Shown here one piece after another: positions 12,030 through 23,389 of a stretch of 64,000 nucleotides of DNA (position 1 is the first letter of the stretch; the number at the start of each line of letters is the position of its first letter). The position numbers and the translations under genes are program-made. The DNA comes from Dysidea avara (Eukaryota > Porifera > Demospongiae > Dictyoceratida > Dysideidae): positions 33,250,603 through 33,314,602 of the forward strand of contig NC_089280.1 of the NCBI RefSeq assembly GCF_963678975.1, in the 5' to 3' direction. The notes under the pieces were generated by a model. That model did not search any database. It was not told the DNA's origin and saw only the letters and a list, made by a program, of their open reading frames with translations.

Positions 12030-12487
12030 TAGGGACCCGCCGATTATGCTGGCATAAGTTTGAGCATAATAGGTACCTAAAAGCATTGAGCATAATGCCA
12101 GCATAATAGGTTAAATATTTGTACCATAGTATAAATTCTTGCTGGAAAAATGACAATTGCAAAATAAGATCGATATACTCTACTAGAACAGTTAGTAACT
12201 CTAATAGAACAATCATCAGACTGACTGTTCTATTAGAGTATATCGATCTTTTCTCTTACATGCAGCAAGAATTTATTATTTGTGTTCCAGCCACTCATTT
12301 TTTTCTTTCTATACAGTGTTAAACTAATAGCAAAGCATATGAACTAAGGCATGAACATTGACTTGATTGAGCATAATCGAGCATAATAGGTAAATATTGA
12401 GCATTAATTTAAGCATAATAGGTGAATTTTTGAGCAGTGCAGCATAGCATAATAGGTAAAATTATGAGCATAATCGGCGGGTCCCTA
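12030..12487. mobile_element. hAT-type MITE (TAGGGACCC ends), copy 1
   Basis: The terminal inverted repeat starts TAGGGACCCGCCGATTATGC and ends in its complement. A perfect 8-bp target duplication, ACCATCTC, lies at 12022-12029 and 12488-12495, diagnostic of hAT. Repeated GAGCATAATAGGTA units line both sides. The centre is an inverted pair of the 19-nt motif flanked by GATCGATA/TATCGATC. It is inserted in the left arm of the 11.4-kb element. Confidence 0.95.
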
Positions 12488-12539
12488 ACCATCTCTTCAC
12501 AAGTACCTTCTTTATTACGTTGTGTCCCACTGTAGTGGA

Positions 12540-13215
12540 CTTAGCCATATTTAAGTTCCTTATGTGGCTGCATAGGTACATACAACAGAACTCCTCAGAA
12601 GGGATACCTGGATACCTTGATAACGAGGACACCTGTTCTGTACTCCCACTCTAGCGGTACACATACGTTTAGACCAACATACTTCTGTGGCTTCTGTAAT
12701 ATGTGCACTTTATTATGGTCCTAGCAATGGAGGGGTTTTACCATATACATGCATTAATTGTACCTCAATGTGTGAAATTAATTACTACATTACTGTACAT
12801 TCACTACCACTTTGAAGATCAAGTCATAAATTCATACACATACTCACGTAGGAAGTAAACATGTCGACCACATATTTAATATTTACCTGTACTGATCTTC
12901 AAAACGTGAACACAAAATACTTTGAAAAACCATTACTTTTAGTAATTACAGTACTATAAATCACGCATTGAGGTGCAAGCGAGTGTTAATAATATAAAAA
13001 CTTTTGGTACAAGTAATGCATCTACTGTATATAGTGTAACTCTTCTATTCCCTGGACCATTGATGAAGTGTTCATTTTTGAGAAACCACAGACTTGTCTT
13101 GGGTCCAAAATGTATGTACAGTTATAAAGTAAGATCATGAGGCTATCAAGGTACCCAGATATCCTTTTTGAGGAGGTCTGTTGTACTTATGCAGCCATGT
13201 ACGTAACTTGAATAG
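12540..13215. repeat. Internal inverted repeat
   Basis: Sequence at 12546-12735 (TATGTGGCTGCATAGGTA, CAACAGAACTCCTC, GGATACCTTGATAA) recurs inverted and diverged at about 13040-13215. Between the arms is AT-rich DNA without a gene. It may be a foldback element of its own inside the 11.4-kb element. Confidence 0.6.
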
Positions 13216-14327
13216 TGTAGTGTTGGGATATGTATGTAAGTGCATTATGGCAAGATTTTACTTAATAAATCAAAACTCATGGTAGTGATCAAGACTCATG
13301 GTAGTGAGTCGCGCGGCCAAGAAACTACAAAGCGCACGCCAAATTAAAAGACGCGCGGCCACTACTGTGAGTTATTTACGTGTAGGGCCGGTTTCGCAAT
13401 ATTAGCCCTAGATTACGCAACATCTCTCAAAGATTTGTATTGCGTTTCGTGATAAAAAAATCTTTAGGAGTCATCATCATCATAGTTTTCTTGCGACCTC
13501 GCTAAAATAAAAAAGTAACCATCGCAAAATAAAAAAATAGGCGTATTTCACTTTATTTCTCTATCTTATGTTACGACTACTGTCACGTTATACCAGTCAA
13601 CATAGCCGTGTTTGTATAGTCCATCTAGCACTGACATTATCCAATCCTGGTTTGCCTATACGCGTATTTTCTTCAATCAAACCTCTATTCCCTACAATAA
13701 CTTTTAAAGACACGACGTGGACACAAACTCTAATGCCTGATAAACAAGTTGTGATAGCGTGCTGAACCGTAAGTTCCCTAGGGATGGCGTTTTAAGCAAA
13801 AATCTTTTAAATTCGATTTAGTGCCACACCCCATGCGAGCGTTTATAAATCGCTAGTTGTCTTATGGTGTGAAGAACAAAATCACTAGCGAAGGTGCTTT
13901 AAGCATACTCTTCAATTGTCTATTTATATGTAATTTTTAATAGATTAACCACAAAGGCTGGTAAGGTGAATACAAGGCTTTAGGGGTTACCACCTCATGT
14001 AGTGTGTACCATGTAGCTTGTGTTGTGGCTTTCATTAAGTATTATGCACACACAAATGGTGCAACAAAATTTTGTAATGGATTGCTCGGATGTGCATGGT
14101 TCGTGGTGTTGTGACTCGAATGTGGTTCGTGGTTTGCCAGTGACCATGTATGAGTTGGGGTTGTTCCACACAACTTACACAATATTCAAATTTCATGATG
14201 GCCATGAAAATTTCTTGCCATATGGTAAACATACAACAATGTGTAACAACGTTAATCAAAATCACATCAATACTTGACTAAAAATAGTTCCAACAATAGT
14301 GATGATTTCTTGTATGTCAGCAAGACG
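13216..14327. other. Interior of the 11.4-kb element, no gene recognised
   Basis: This contains a CTCATGGTAGTGAGTCGCGC run (13295-13315) resembling the tail end of the composite element, and a short 85-codon frame at 14020-14277 without domains. Confidence 0.4.
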
Positions 14328-15490
14328 ATACTGAAACCTGTAAAAGAATAAGCAGGTACTGAAGTTAACCTTAAATTAAACACTCATGCAACTGACCTGG
14401 AACATCGGTCGCAACACCAAAAACACTTGTTTCGATATCTGATGACACAATCTAGCAGGCACTGAATTAAAAGAGAATGTACAAAAAATCAATATGCCGG
14501 GCTGTATCAATAATAGCATGGATAATCAAAATGAACAAAAATTATATCTCAGGCTAAGTGAATGAATAACATAACTGTTGGGTAAGCATGTCAAACCTGA
14601 ACATTAGGACATTAGTCAAACAAAAGTACGCTATCACAACTTGGTCATAATACAATGTTTGTAACACTGGACTTCACACTGGTTGCCCAAAAAAATTGTG
14701 CCATTCCGGACAAAAGCATAATTATGAAACAAATAGTTACTACAACACAGAAGGCTTACTGTTGCACTGTCTACACTGATATACCATAATTTAAAAACAT
14801 AACAGGTGGGCATTAAATACAATACACTTAACATCTAGGTACTAGGAAAAAATCACTAACATCACAACATGTAAGCTGACCTGGAAATTAACACCCTTGA
14901 TGCCACTACAGTCTACACTGGAAATTTGTATGAACCCATCAACACTATGCCCGATACATCTGAGTAGACTGACCTGCAAATTCACATCACTAGTATACAG
15001 TGATAATTGATAACTACAAAAACAACAATTGTAATAATACAATTCTTCTGTACGTCAACTGACCTGAAATTCATGACACTCGATACCGAGACCTGTAAAA
15101 GAATAAGCAGGCACTGAAGTCAACCTTAAATTAAACACACATGCAAACTGACCTGGAACATCGGTCGCAACACCAAAGACACCTGTTTTGATATCTGACA
15201 AAACAATCCAGCAGGCACTGAATTAAAAAGAGAATGTACAAAAAATCAATATGCCAGGCTGTACCAATAAAGGATGGATAATCAAAATGAACTAAAAAAT
15301 ATATATCCCATATGCAGGTTAAGTGAGTAACATAACTGTTGGGTAAGCATGTAAACCAGAACATTAGGTCATTAGTCAAACAAAAGTACGCTATCACAAA
15401 CTGGTCACTGATAATTGATAGCTACAAAAAGAACAATTGTAATAATACAATTCCTCTGAACGGTAACTGACCTGAAATTCATGACACCTG
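14328..15490. repeat. Direct duplication, about 320 bp, spaced about 758 bp
   Basis: 14330-14648 and 15088-15408 are direct copies (CTGAAACCTGTAAAAGAATA on one side, CAAAAGTACGCTATCACAA on the other). The block TGATAATTGATARCTACAAA at 15000 also recurs at 15410. No coding potential is seen. The sequence between the copies (14650-15000) is AT-rich and unassigned. Confidence 0.8.
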
Positions 15491-15646
15491 TATCTTTGTT
15501 CTTGCGTGGTCTCAACTTACATATGTACCATGATCACATTCAACTGCTAGTGGATAAACCAGTATGACCAGATGGCCTGCAAAAACCAACAAGCAGGTGT
15601 TAAATACAATACACCTAAAACCTGGAATATGAAAAATATCATATAA

Positions 15647-18554
15647 GGGTCATTCCATACCAAATCAACAAGAAAAAATCCGGACCCTTTTCAATTTTCA
15701 TGAAATTTGGCACAAACGTGGCCCCTTTCAAGAAACTTTCTCACACCAAAATTTGGCTCATTTCATAAGTCTCCCTTTAAGTTATGACCACTCAAAGTTT
15801 CTGCTGAAAATTTTATTTTACTTACATGTCTTCAATAAAATGGCCATAACTGTGTTTGTGATTGACGTGGAAACATCTGGTTTAGATTTTTGAAATGCTT
15901 ATTAAATTCTCTTTCAGGTGATATATAATGTTTTATAATTGCTCAAAGGAAAAGGTCAAACCACAAAAATGTAGCTTTTTCCTTTGATCTTAATTTTCAA
16001 AAATATGTATTCTTTGATTAAATTTATTTTTGGTTTACATGTTGCTCTAATACCCATCATTCACCACTGTGAGTTAAAAGTTGGGACCAATAGTAGATCA
16101 TGAGTTATAAGTGTTAATGTGTAGCCTTGTAATCACTGCTGTTTGTATGGTATTTTTAGTGTAATTTCCAATACCAATTGCAAGTTACCTTATATTAGTA
16201 TGTCAAAAATCATTTTATGCATTAAAATAGTTAGGGTTTGTATTGACAAGGGCTCAGTACACTGAAACCATACTAACAGAGCCACTTTTAAAGTTAAGAA
16301 AGTTGGAGCAATAATAAGGCTGCCTAATAAAATAATCACTGATTATGTTTTTGCTGTAAGTTCAGTGTCCTATAAATAGAGGTGGTCTTATTATAGAGGT
16401 AGCTACATTTATAAGGGATTTACTGAACAACTAATGATATTCCAATGTATTCTTTCAATTTTACTTACTGTACAATAATATTCAGCCACAGATTATGATG
16501 ATAGTTTCCAATCTTATACGCGTGTATAATGGATGCAAACGACATGCACAGTTATTCATACATATGTACATGTAAAGTGGAATCGAAATGTCATGTCTTA
16601 GTGATATCCAAAGCTTCTTGGTCTTAATACCTAGATAGCTGCTTCATATAGTTGCATTAGAGTAGAGATATTCTATTTTAAGTTGGCCCTTATAAAAAGG
16701 TGGCCTTTAAGGTAGCTGCTAAGATATGTTACACTGTATATCACTCTGAATCATACTCTGAAAGGGAATGCCTACTACTGCATGGCCACTTAAAGGCCAC
16801 CTTTATATGTTTGAACCTATAAATAATGCCTTTGCTGGAAAAATGTACACTTCTAAAACCACTATGTATTGTCTTACTCGTCAAATTAAAAATTTGATGG
16901 AATAGAGTGGAAAGTGGCCACCTGTATAGAAAGGCCACCACTCCAATAAGGCCAATTTTAAATTGTTGCTGTACACTTATGCAAATGTATTAAGCAGCTA
17001 CCTACACATTAAGGCCCATAAATTTTGGCCCTAAGGTAACTGGCTTAAACTCCATACATCAGCTGTATCATGATAAAAATAGCAATGTAGCTCATAATTT
17101 GATTCTATAATTGAAAATCATAGAATTATAGAAATGTTCCATAGAAATTACATTGTACAAAGATTCACTACAGCAATTGCACACTGATGCATATCTATAG
17201 CTTTAAGTGAAATACATCAACAATCGATTAAAGAAAGGGTCAACGCAACTAACTTCAAAGTTAAATCAGAGTGTTATAGTAAAAGTTGAGACTAAAACTG
17301 GTGCATATTGCATGACAGCCTCTACAATCATTCACATGGAAACTTGATACATTGATATCAGTACACAATTGAATTTTTGAAGGTATAAGTTGAAAAGAAT
17401 GTTAATACTACATCAGTTGTTCATTACTACTTGTTAGAAAAGCTCTAGTAGATTACAATATTGAAACATTCATGTCTGTGTGAATGCAGCTACATAACAT
17501 TGTTTTATTTGTAAGTGTTTCAAATTTCAGTGGAACTTGTCTTAGCAGCCACCTGTAATGAAAGGCCACCTTTCTATTAAGGGCCAACTTTAAATTGTTC
17601 AAGTAAAAGATTTGTACACATCAAACTATATAAATAGCCACCTACATTATTAAGGCCAAAGAAATTGGCCTTACTGGCTTAGACAGTTTCCACTATAGCT
17701 ACATTTGTGTATCAAAATACGTACTTGCATATCAACAATCAGCATTAAATGCTAACAGTAGCAGTTACTGTAGCTAGTGAAAATCTCATCAAGTTCAATA
17801 TTTCACTACTATATGATGAAATATTGAACTTGGATATTCGACTTGGTGTCATAATCAGAAACAATATATACAAGCTTGATAAGGGGTAAATTACTTGAGT
17901 ATATGTATTTAATTACAAGCTTTTACTGGGTTTTCTTACAAAACATAAACAAATTAACTTTACTTACAAACCAACAATGTATAAAATAATTGTGACGTAC
18001 TATTATATAAAGTTACTTGCAATTCGTATTGCATCTTTGCATATTTGAACCATACAAACAACAGTGATTACAAGGCTACACATTAACACTTATAACTCAT
18101 GATCTACTATTGGTCCCAACTTTAAACTCACAGTGATGAATGGTAGTTATTAGAGCAACATGTAAACCAAAAATATATTTAATTAAAGAATATATATTTT
18201 TGAAAATTAAGATCAAAGGAAAAAGCTACATTTTTGTGGTTTGACCTTTTCCTTTGAACGATTATAAAACATTATATATCACCTGAAAGAGAATTTAATA
18301 AGCATTTCAAAAATCTAAACCAGATGTTTCTACGTCAATCACAAGCAAAGTTATGGCCATTTTATTGAAGACATGTAAGCAAAATAAAATTTTCAGCAGA
18401 AACTTTGAGTGGTCATAACTTAAAGGGAGACCTATGAAATGAGCCAAATTTTGGTGTGAGAAAGTTTCTTGAAAGGGGCCATGTTTGTGCCAAATTTCAC
18501 GAAAATCGAAAGGGGTCCGGATTTTTTTTTTGTTGATTTGGTATGGAATGACCC
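15647..18554. mobile_element. 2.9-kb long-TIR DNA element (relative nested in the 11.4-kb one)
   Basis: The ends GGGTCATTCCATACCAAATC match the outer element's ends. Inverted arms of about 510 bp (15647-16160 and 18042-18554) are over 90% alike by eye. The target duplication is ATAA (15643-15646; 18555-18558), again 4 bp. The interior (16160-18040) is AT-rich and non-coding, with several GGCCACCTTTATA-like segments. The long TIR, non-coding body and 4-bp duplication define a shared family with the outer element. Confidence 0.9.
17528..17695. mobile_element. Small MITE inside the 2.9-kb element
   Basis: The ends AGTGGAACTTGTCTTAGC and, inverted, AGTGGAAACTGTCTAAGC enclose about 130 bp of GGCCACCTTTCTATTAAGG-like sequence. 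Similar GGCCACC segments lie at 16370-16410, 16685-16710 and 16780-17040. Confidence 0.5.
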
Positions 18555-19807
18555 ATAAGCATTATTCCACACTGATATAGTAATAGATTATATGATGTTG
18601 TGGAATTTGCCTAAACGTGTAAACTTGAACATGAGGACAACTGCATAATCTGGACACTTGGAATTGTCCAATACCTGATGAACAAGTTGGTACTAATGAA
18701 ATTCACTTCAACATTTTATCCCAGCTGGTGAATCTCTTGTAACTGAGTAAAAAGGTGTTTATTTTCCACCTGCAACCAAAGTTCTACATTTCTGTGGTTG
18801 AGTGTACATAAACTGACCTAGAAAATCAGTATGCCATAGGGGTATGGAAATGGTTCCTTTCCTTCTGTTGTGACATTACTTACAGCTGACTGGTAAATGA
18901 TCATCGATGTCCCCGTGGACCCCAACAATGAGTATATCAATAACTTCACAAGTTGGAATGAATTTCCTTTCAACATGTGGTGGAATGAATTTCCTTTCAA
19001 CATCTGGTGGACAGGTCAAAAACCCTATCGCACAAACACGGTGAATCAGTGTGTGGCGATATGACACGTTGCACAAACTTCACTCCTCGTTTCGTTAGCA
19101 TTCAAGACCGGCATATGTCATAGAGTACCTCAGTATTCTTGACTCTTACTTCTTCAAGCGTTGCTCAAGCGATGTAGTTTCTCACGAGGGGCTCGAGTTT
19201 CTCATTAAAGTCGAGCCGATTAAAGTACGCCTCACCATCCAGTTACATTCTTAAACCATTCAATTTAAAATCACGTATCACGAGTGTCCGCTTAAGGTAA
19301 TTAGGGACTTTCCACGAGATTTCCCCTAAATAGATCACGTGTTAGTTGTCAATCCGGTGGATTCTGGTGGTATACATGGTTCAACAATGCGGTAAGTGTA
19401 CTTTAATATAGTATAAGCTGTCAATAATTGTTTGTGCACTGCTAAACTAAGTCATTTTTGTGTGATAAGCATGCTTGAGGAAGGGTCTGGGGGACGAGAC
19501 TAATGTTTTTACAGCAATTGATGATGGCCAGGAAAAGAACTGCGAGAAGAACTACTGTGATAGTGTGATATAGGGAAAAATTCCACCCCTATAGCTAGGG
19601 GCATTAACTAGCATTATCTACAACTACTGTATTATGTTGCCGATATGTACATCCGGGCCAAGAATAAAGGTGAAAGTGGTAGTAAGGCTCAATCCTATTA
19701 TTCTGTTGAACAGGCAAGGGAGTCTGGGACTCTGGGGACATGCTCCCTCAGGAAAGTATAAGTACTACAACTTTTTTGTTTTAATTGCTTAAAGTTTAAA
19801 AATTTCA
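18555..19807. other. Unassigned stretch inside the 11.4-kb element
   Basis: A 27-bp direct duplication (GGAATGAATTTCCTTTCAAC twice, 18955-19005) is visible. Around 19000-19760 base composition is less AT-rich. One short frame, 19645-19761, starts MYIRAKNKGESGSKAQSY and looks more protein-like than its surroundings. I cannot assign it to a gene. Confidence 0.3.
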
Positions 19808-20172
19808 GTCAAAAGGTGGTGATCAAGGCTCTGGTCTTATGCACTGGTTGGAGTGGTTGTATCGATACTGCACTGTGACATCCTTGAGGGGTTAGTGCTG
19901 GCATTGTCCATGGCAATACTATTCCATCTCCCCAAGTCTTGATGATTGAGTCCTCCATTCCTTTCTCTGCTGCTCCAATCCTGAAGTTGTGACCACAGTC
20001 AAAAGGTGACGATCGAGGCTCTGGTCTTGCATCTATACTGTACTGCAACACCCTTGAGGGGTTAGTACTGGCATTGTCTATTGCAATACTGTTCCATCTC
20101 CCATATACAAGTCTTGATGGTTGAGTCCTCTATTCCTTTCTCTGCTGCTCTAATCCTGAAGTTGTGACCAAA
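19808..20172. repeat. Tandem duplication of about 190 bp
   Basis: Two adjacent copies start GTCAAAAGGTGRYGATCRAGG (19808 and 19998) and end CCTGAAGTTGTGACCA. They differ by scattered substitutions and a short deletion. No gene recognised. Confidence 0.85.
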
Positions 20173-20544
20173 ATATTAAAAAATGGTTATAACATGATAA
20201 ATTATTATGATGATAACAATTACAAATGTATTTATAGCTGTGTAGCAACTGTACTAGTTAGGCACTTGCAAGTTTAATTAGGTGTCTGAAGCATTTAACA
20301 TGCACAGATATGAGATATATTCGTCACATGCAGGCAGTAAAGATAGATTTACTCTAATAGAACAGTCATACTACACTGTAAATTCATACTTCCGAATTTA
20401 CGATGTTATGAAACAATCATTATTATGTTTGGATTTTACTGACTCTCCAAGACAATATTCTGCATTAATGTTAATTGCTCATTTCCAAAAAATTACCTTT
20501 TAAACCAAATGTAGAGTCTATCACTGACAAAAAAGAGTGATATC

Positions 20545-21354
20545 CACCCCAAAAACACCTTCGCTGTAAAAAGGCGCGCCCAAGAAACTACAAGTGCCTG
20601 GAACCCAATGTAAAAAAAAACAAAAAGAAAAAACAGCTCAGCTAAAGTGAAAAGTAACTGGTAACTTAAAGAGCTGATATCTGAAGCGGCCAAGAATACA
20701 ATTACTAAAGTTTAATCCATGCAAGAACACCTTGGCTATAATACAGGTGTGTACATGAAAGCAACTGGCAACTGAAATGGCTGATATCTGAAGCGGCCAA
20801 GAATGAATGGTCATATACAACTAATCCAAAAGTTTAACACTGAACCTTTATAATTCAGCTGTGTTCTATATTCACTCTTGCTGCATCGTAAAGTAATTTC
20901 TTTTAACTCTAATTGGCTGGTAATTTGGCCGCCTTTTTTTACTCTATTATACTGACTATTAAAAAAGGCGGCAAATTACCAGCCAATTAGAGTTAAAAGA
21001 AATTACTTTACGATGCAGCAAAGAGTGAATATAGAACACAGCTGAATTATAAAGGTTCAGTGTTAAACTTTTGGATTAGTTGTATATGACCATTCATTCT
21101 TGGCCGCTTCAGATATCAGCCATTTCAGTTGCCAGTTGCTTTCATGTACACACCTGTATTATAGCCAAGGTGTTCTTGCATGGATTAAACTTTAGTAATT
21201 GTATTCTTGGCCGCTTCAGATATCAGCTCTTTAAGTTACCAGTTACTTTTCACTTTAGCTGAGCTGTTTTTTCTTTTTGTTTTTTTACATTGGGTTCCAG
21301 GCACTTGTAGTTTCTTGGGCGCGCCTTTTTTACAGCGAAGGTGTTTTTGGGGTG
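20545..21354. mobile_element. 810-bp near-perfect palindrome (foldback element)
   Basis: Two arms of about 394 bp, starting CACCCCAAAAACACCTTCGC, are almost identical inverted copies around a loop of about 20 bp centred at 20950. Both arms carry identical 60-codon frames, simply as mirror images. A sub-repeat (CTGATATCTGAAGCGGCCAA) occurs twice per arm. The outer AAGGYGCGCCCAAGAAACTA resembles the composite-element tail. Arm identity implies recent origin or gene conversion. Confidence 0.95.
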
Positions 21355-21484
21355 TAAGGTATAACTGAAGAGATGGTACAACATTAATGTCTTAATGGAT
21401 GCATGATGATCTCATTTATAGTCAACCTGTCTAATAAGGACCATTTTTGGATTTGCTAGAAAAGATTGATGCTTTGGTGCTATA

Positions 21485-22003
21485 CCGTATATCAATTAAA
21501 TTTGGCGGTGAACTAAATTTGGCGAATTGGCGATTCATAACTAAACCGCCAAATTTAAATTTCGTCAATATTATTTTCAAACCTTGGGTCAAGCAGTTGT
21601 TGAAGTAGGTTTTTGACAAACCATCATAGATACTGCTGAAACTGGTAAATTAGCGTGGTTCCACGCATGCAAATGGGTGCGGCTTACTGACTAGACTAGA
21701 ACTCATACTCGATTAGTGGGCGTGGCTCCACGTAAGCTTGCAGACATGAATTCGTGCGCAGCCATTGATAAATGGGCTAGTATGCCTACAGACAGCAAAT
21801 AATCCTGAAAGTGGGTATGGCCACAAAAATTTGGAGCAGTACAGTAGGCGTCAATGGAAGCAGGACCTTTAAAGCAAGTCAGTACTACTTACGCAATTCG
21901 CCAATTTTTCAGTGAGAGCATTTCGCCAAATTAAAATTTCGCCAACTGCAATTTTATAGCAAATCGCCAAATATTAGTTTCGCCAATATTTGTTGTCATA
22001 CGG
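21485..22003. mobile_element. TA-flanked MITE (mariner-like)
   Basis: The ends are CCGTATATCAATTAAATTTG and, inverted, CCGTATGACAACAAATATTG, with TTTGGCGAA/TTCGCCAAA repeats throughout. It is flanked by TA on both sides. The uninterrupted equivalent in the left arm (near 11900) reads GGTATACATT, confirming insertion at a TA. It sits in the right arm of the 11.4-kb element. Confidence 0.85.
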
Positions 22004-22680
22004 TACATTAAGATCTAATTAAAGTATAAATTAACTGCAGCTTATAGATGATCTTTCAGTACAGGTGGTCACTAGTACAGGTTGCAATTCACCTAGATAC
22101 CTTCACTCTGTAAGACAAACTTGGCATGGCCTTGTTGCAAGTGGTTATTGGAGTTGTACACTCCAATACAGCAATAATAGACTGCAAATTCCACTGTATA
22201 CCACAACATAATTCATAATATCTCTTGAACCCATTGTGGTCCCACCACAACAATTTTATCAAACATAGACAATGACCCAAGCATTATTCACAAAAGAATT
22301 TGAAAATTTTCAATCAGCATTTCTCAAAATATAAAGGATCAAAGTTTTCAATGAAGTACTTTTGAACCATAATTAAGTAGATATCCCATAATTTAGGGAT
22401 CACTGGAAAGGTCTGTCAACAGTCTTCAATCAGTGAAAATTGTGTTTAAAAATATTTACACAGTACAAAGTTGCAGTCAATTTTGTAACTGGAGATGGAC
22501 CAAATTTTCATGAAATATTCAAAATAATTTATTTGTGGTCATAAATCAGAAACTATGGAATGTATGGAGCTAAAAATTTTCATGAGTGATAAGCATCACA
22601 GGTACTACAAACACACCAAGCTTCATCAAAATCCGAGAGGTGACCCTAAAATTCCTTGTTGATTTGACATGGAATGACCC

Positions 22681-23200
22681 TTTGTTGAAGCCTTCACTAG
22701 TGCTCCTTTCATCGAAGTGTTTGCAGATTTACTAGATTTCCATGCTGATAACACTCCCCAGTCAACAATTCCAGCAAGTCTTTTTATTACCCCCTACCGT
22801 CCTGATATTGTAATTTACAACCCTCAGAGCTCATCCATTGCACTGTTGAAATTAACATGTCCGCTAGACTCTATTCATCATATTCAGTCGGCTTGATCTA
22901 GAAAACAGAACAAAACTGATTACCTTCAGTTGTTGGCTGAATTTGATCGCCTCAACATCACTAATTATTATGAAACAATTGAGGTAACAGTATTGAGGCA
23001 TTACCAAGTCTCAGAACTTGGTCAATTTGTTTAGATTTATCCTTCCTGAGTTAAACACATCAAAAAGTGGAATCAGGAGTTGGTTAGATGAAGCAGCCTC
23101 TGCCAGTATCTCTGCCTCTCAGAGAGTTTTCATGACGAGACAATGAAAAGAGTGGTGTCCGAACTAGATACTAGTTAGCTAATATTGTAATTATCATTGT
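22681..23200 (+). mobile_element. LINE fragment, 3' part of the interrupted C-terminal domain
   Basis: This continues the frame of 11009-11241: VEAFTSAPFIEVFADLLDF, RPDIVIYNPQSSSIALLKLT, CPLDSIHHIQSA, then a stop at the codon before SRKQNK, later LLAEFDRLNITNYYETIEV and, in another frame, the closing ISASQRVFMTR. Premature stops and a frame change show an inactive copy. The RPDIVI…LLKLTCP segment resembles a restriction-endonuclease-like fold in LINE C-termini, but that assignment is inference. Confidence 0.75.
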
Positions 23201-23219
23201 AATTGTATGTGTATAATAA

Positions 23220-23247
23220 TTGTGTGTGTGTGTGTGTGTGTGTGTGT
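23220..23247. repeat. (GT)n microsatellite
   Basis: About 14 uninterrupted GT units. Confidence 0.95.
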
Positions 23248-23389
23248 TCTCTTTTTGTACCTTGCCATGCCCACAGTAGTGCTCTAGGCAGCCTACTCTG
23301 TGGTCGCATGCAGTCCGAGGTTACACATGCTTCTTTCTTTTTTATTCCTGTACATATTTTCTCATGTAATGATGGCTCTCTCTCACTCT

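Larger units (their letters stand above)
11242..22680. mobile_element. Long-TIR DNA element, 11.4 kb with nested insertions
   Basis: Both ends read GGGTCATTCCATGTCAAATC, inverted. The left arm (11242 to about 12500) and right arm (about 21360 to 22680) are inverted copies over some 750 bp once a hAT MITE in the left arm and a TA-flanked MITE in the right arm are removed. The 4-bp sequence TTTG is duplicated at 11238-11241 and 22681-22684. Removing the element and one TTTG restores an open LINE frame, which proves both boundaries. No transposase is recognisable inside, so this copy is non-autonomous or gutted. The superfamily is not certain. Confidence 0.85.

Noticed and set aside
19377-19400. 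ATGGTTCAACAATGCG followed by a strong GTAAGT donor as the first exon of gene 1
   Set aside because: MVQQC is not a signal peptide, the distance to 25149 is filled with repeats, and the site lies inside the 11.4-kb element.
20638-21262. Identical 60-codon frames on opposite strands as a duplicated gene
   Set aside because: They are mirror images caused by the palindrome; there is no domain and no codon signal.
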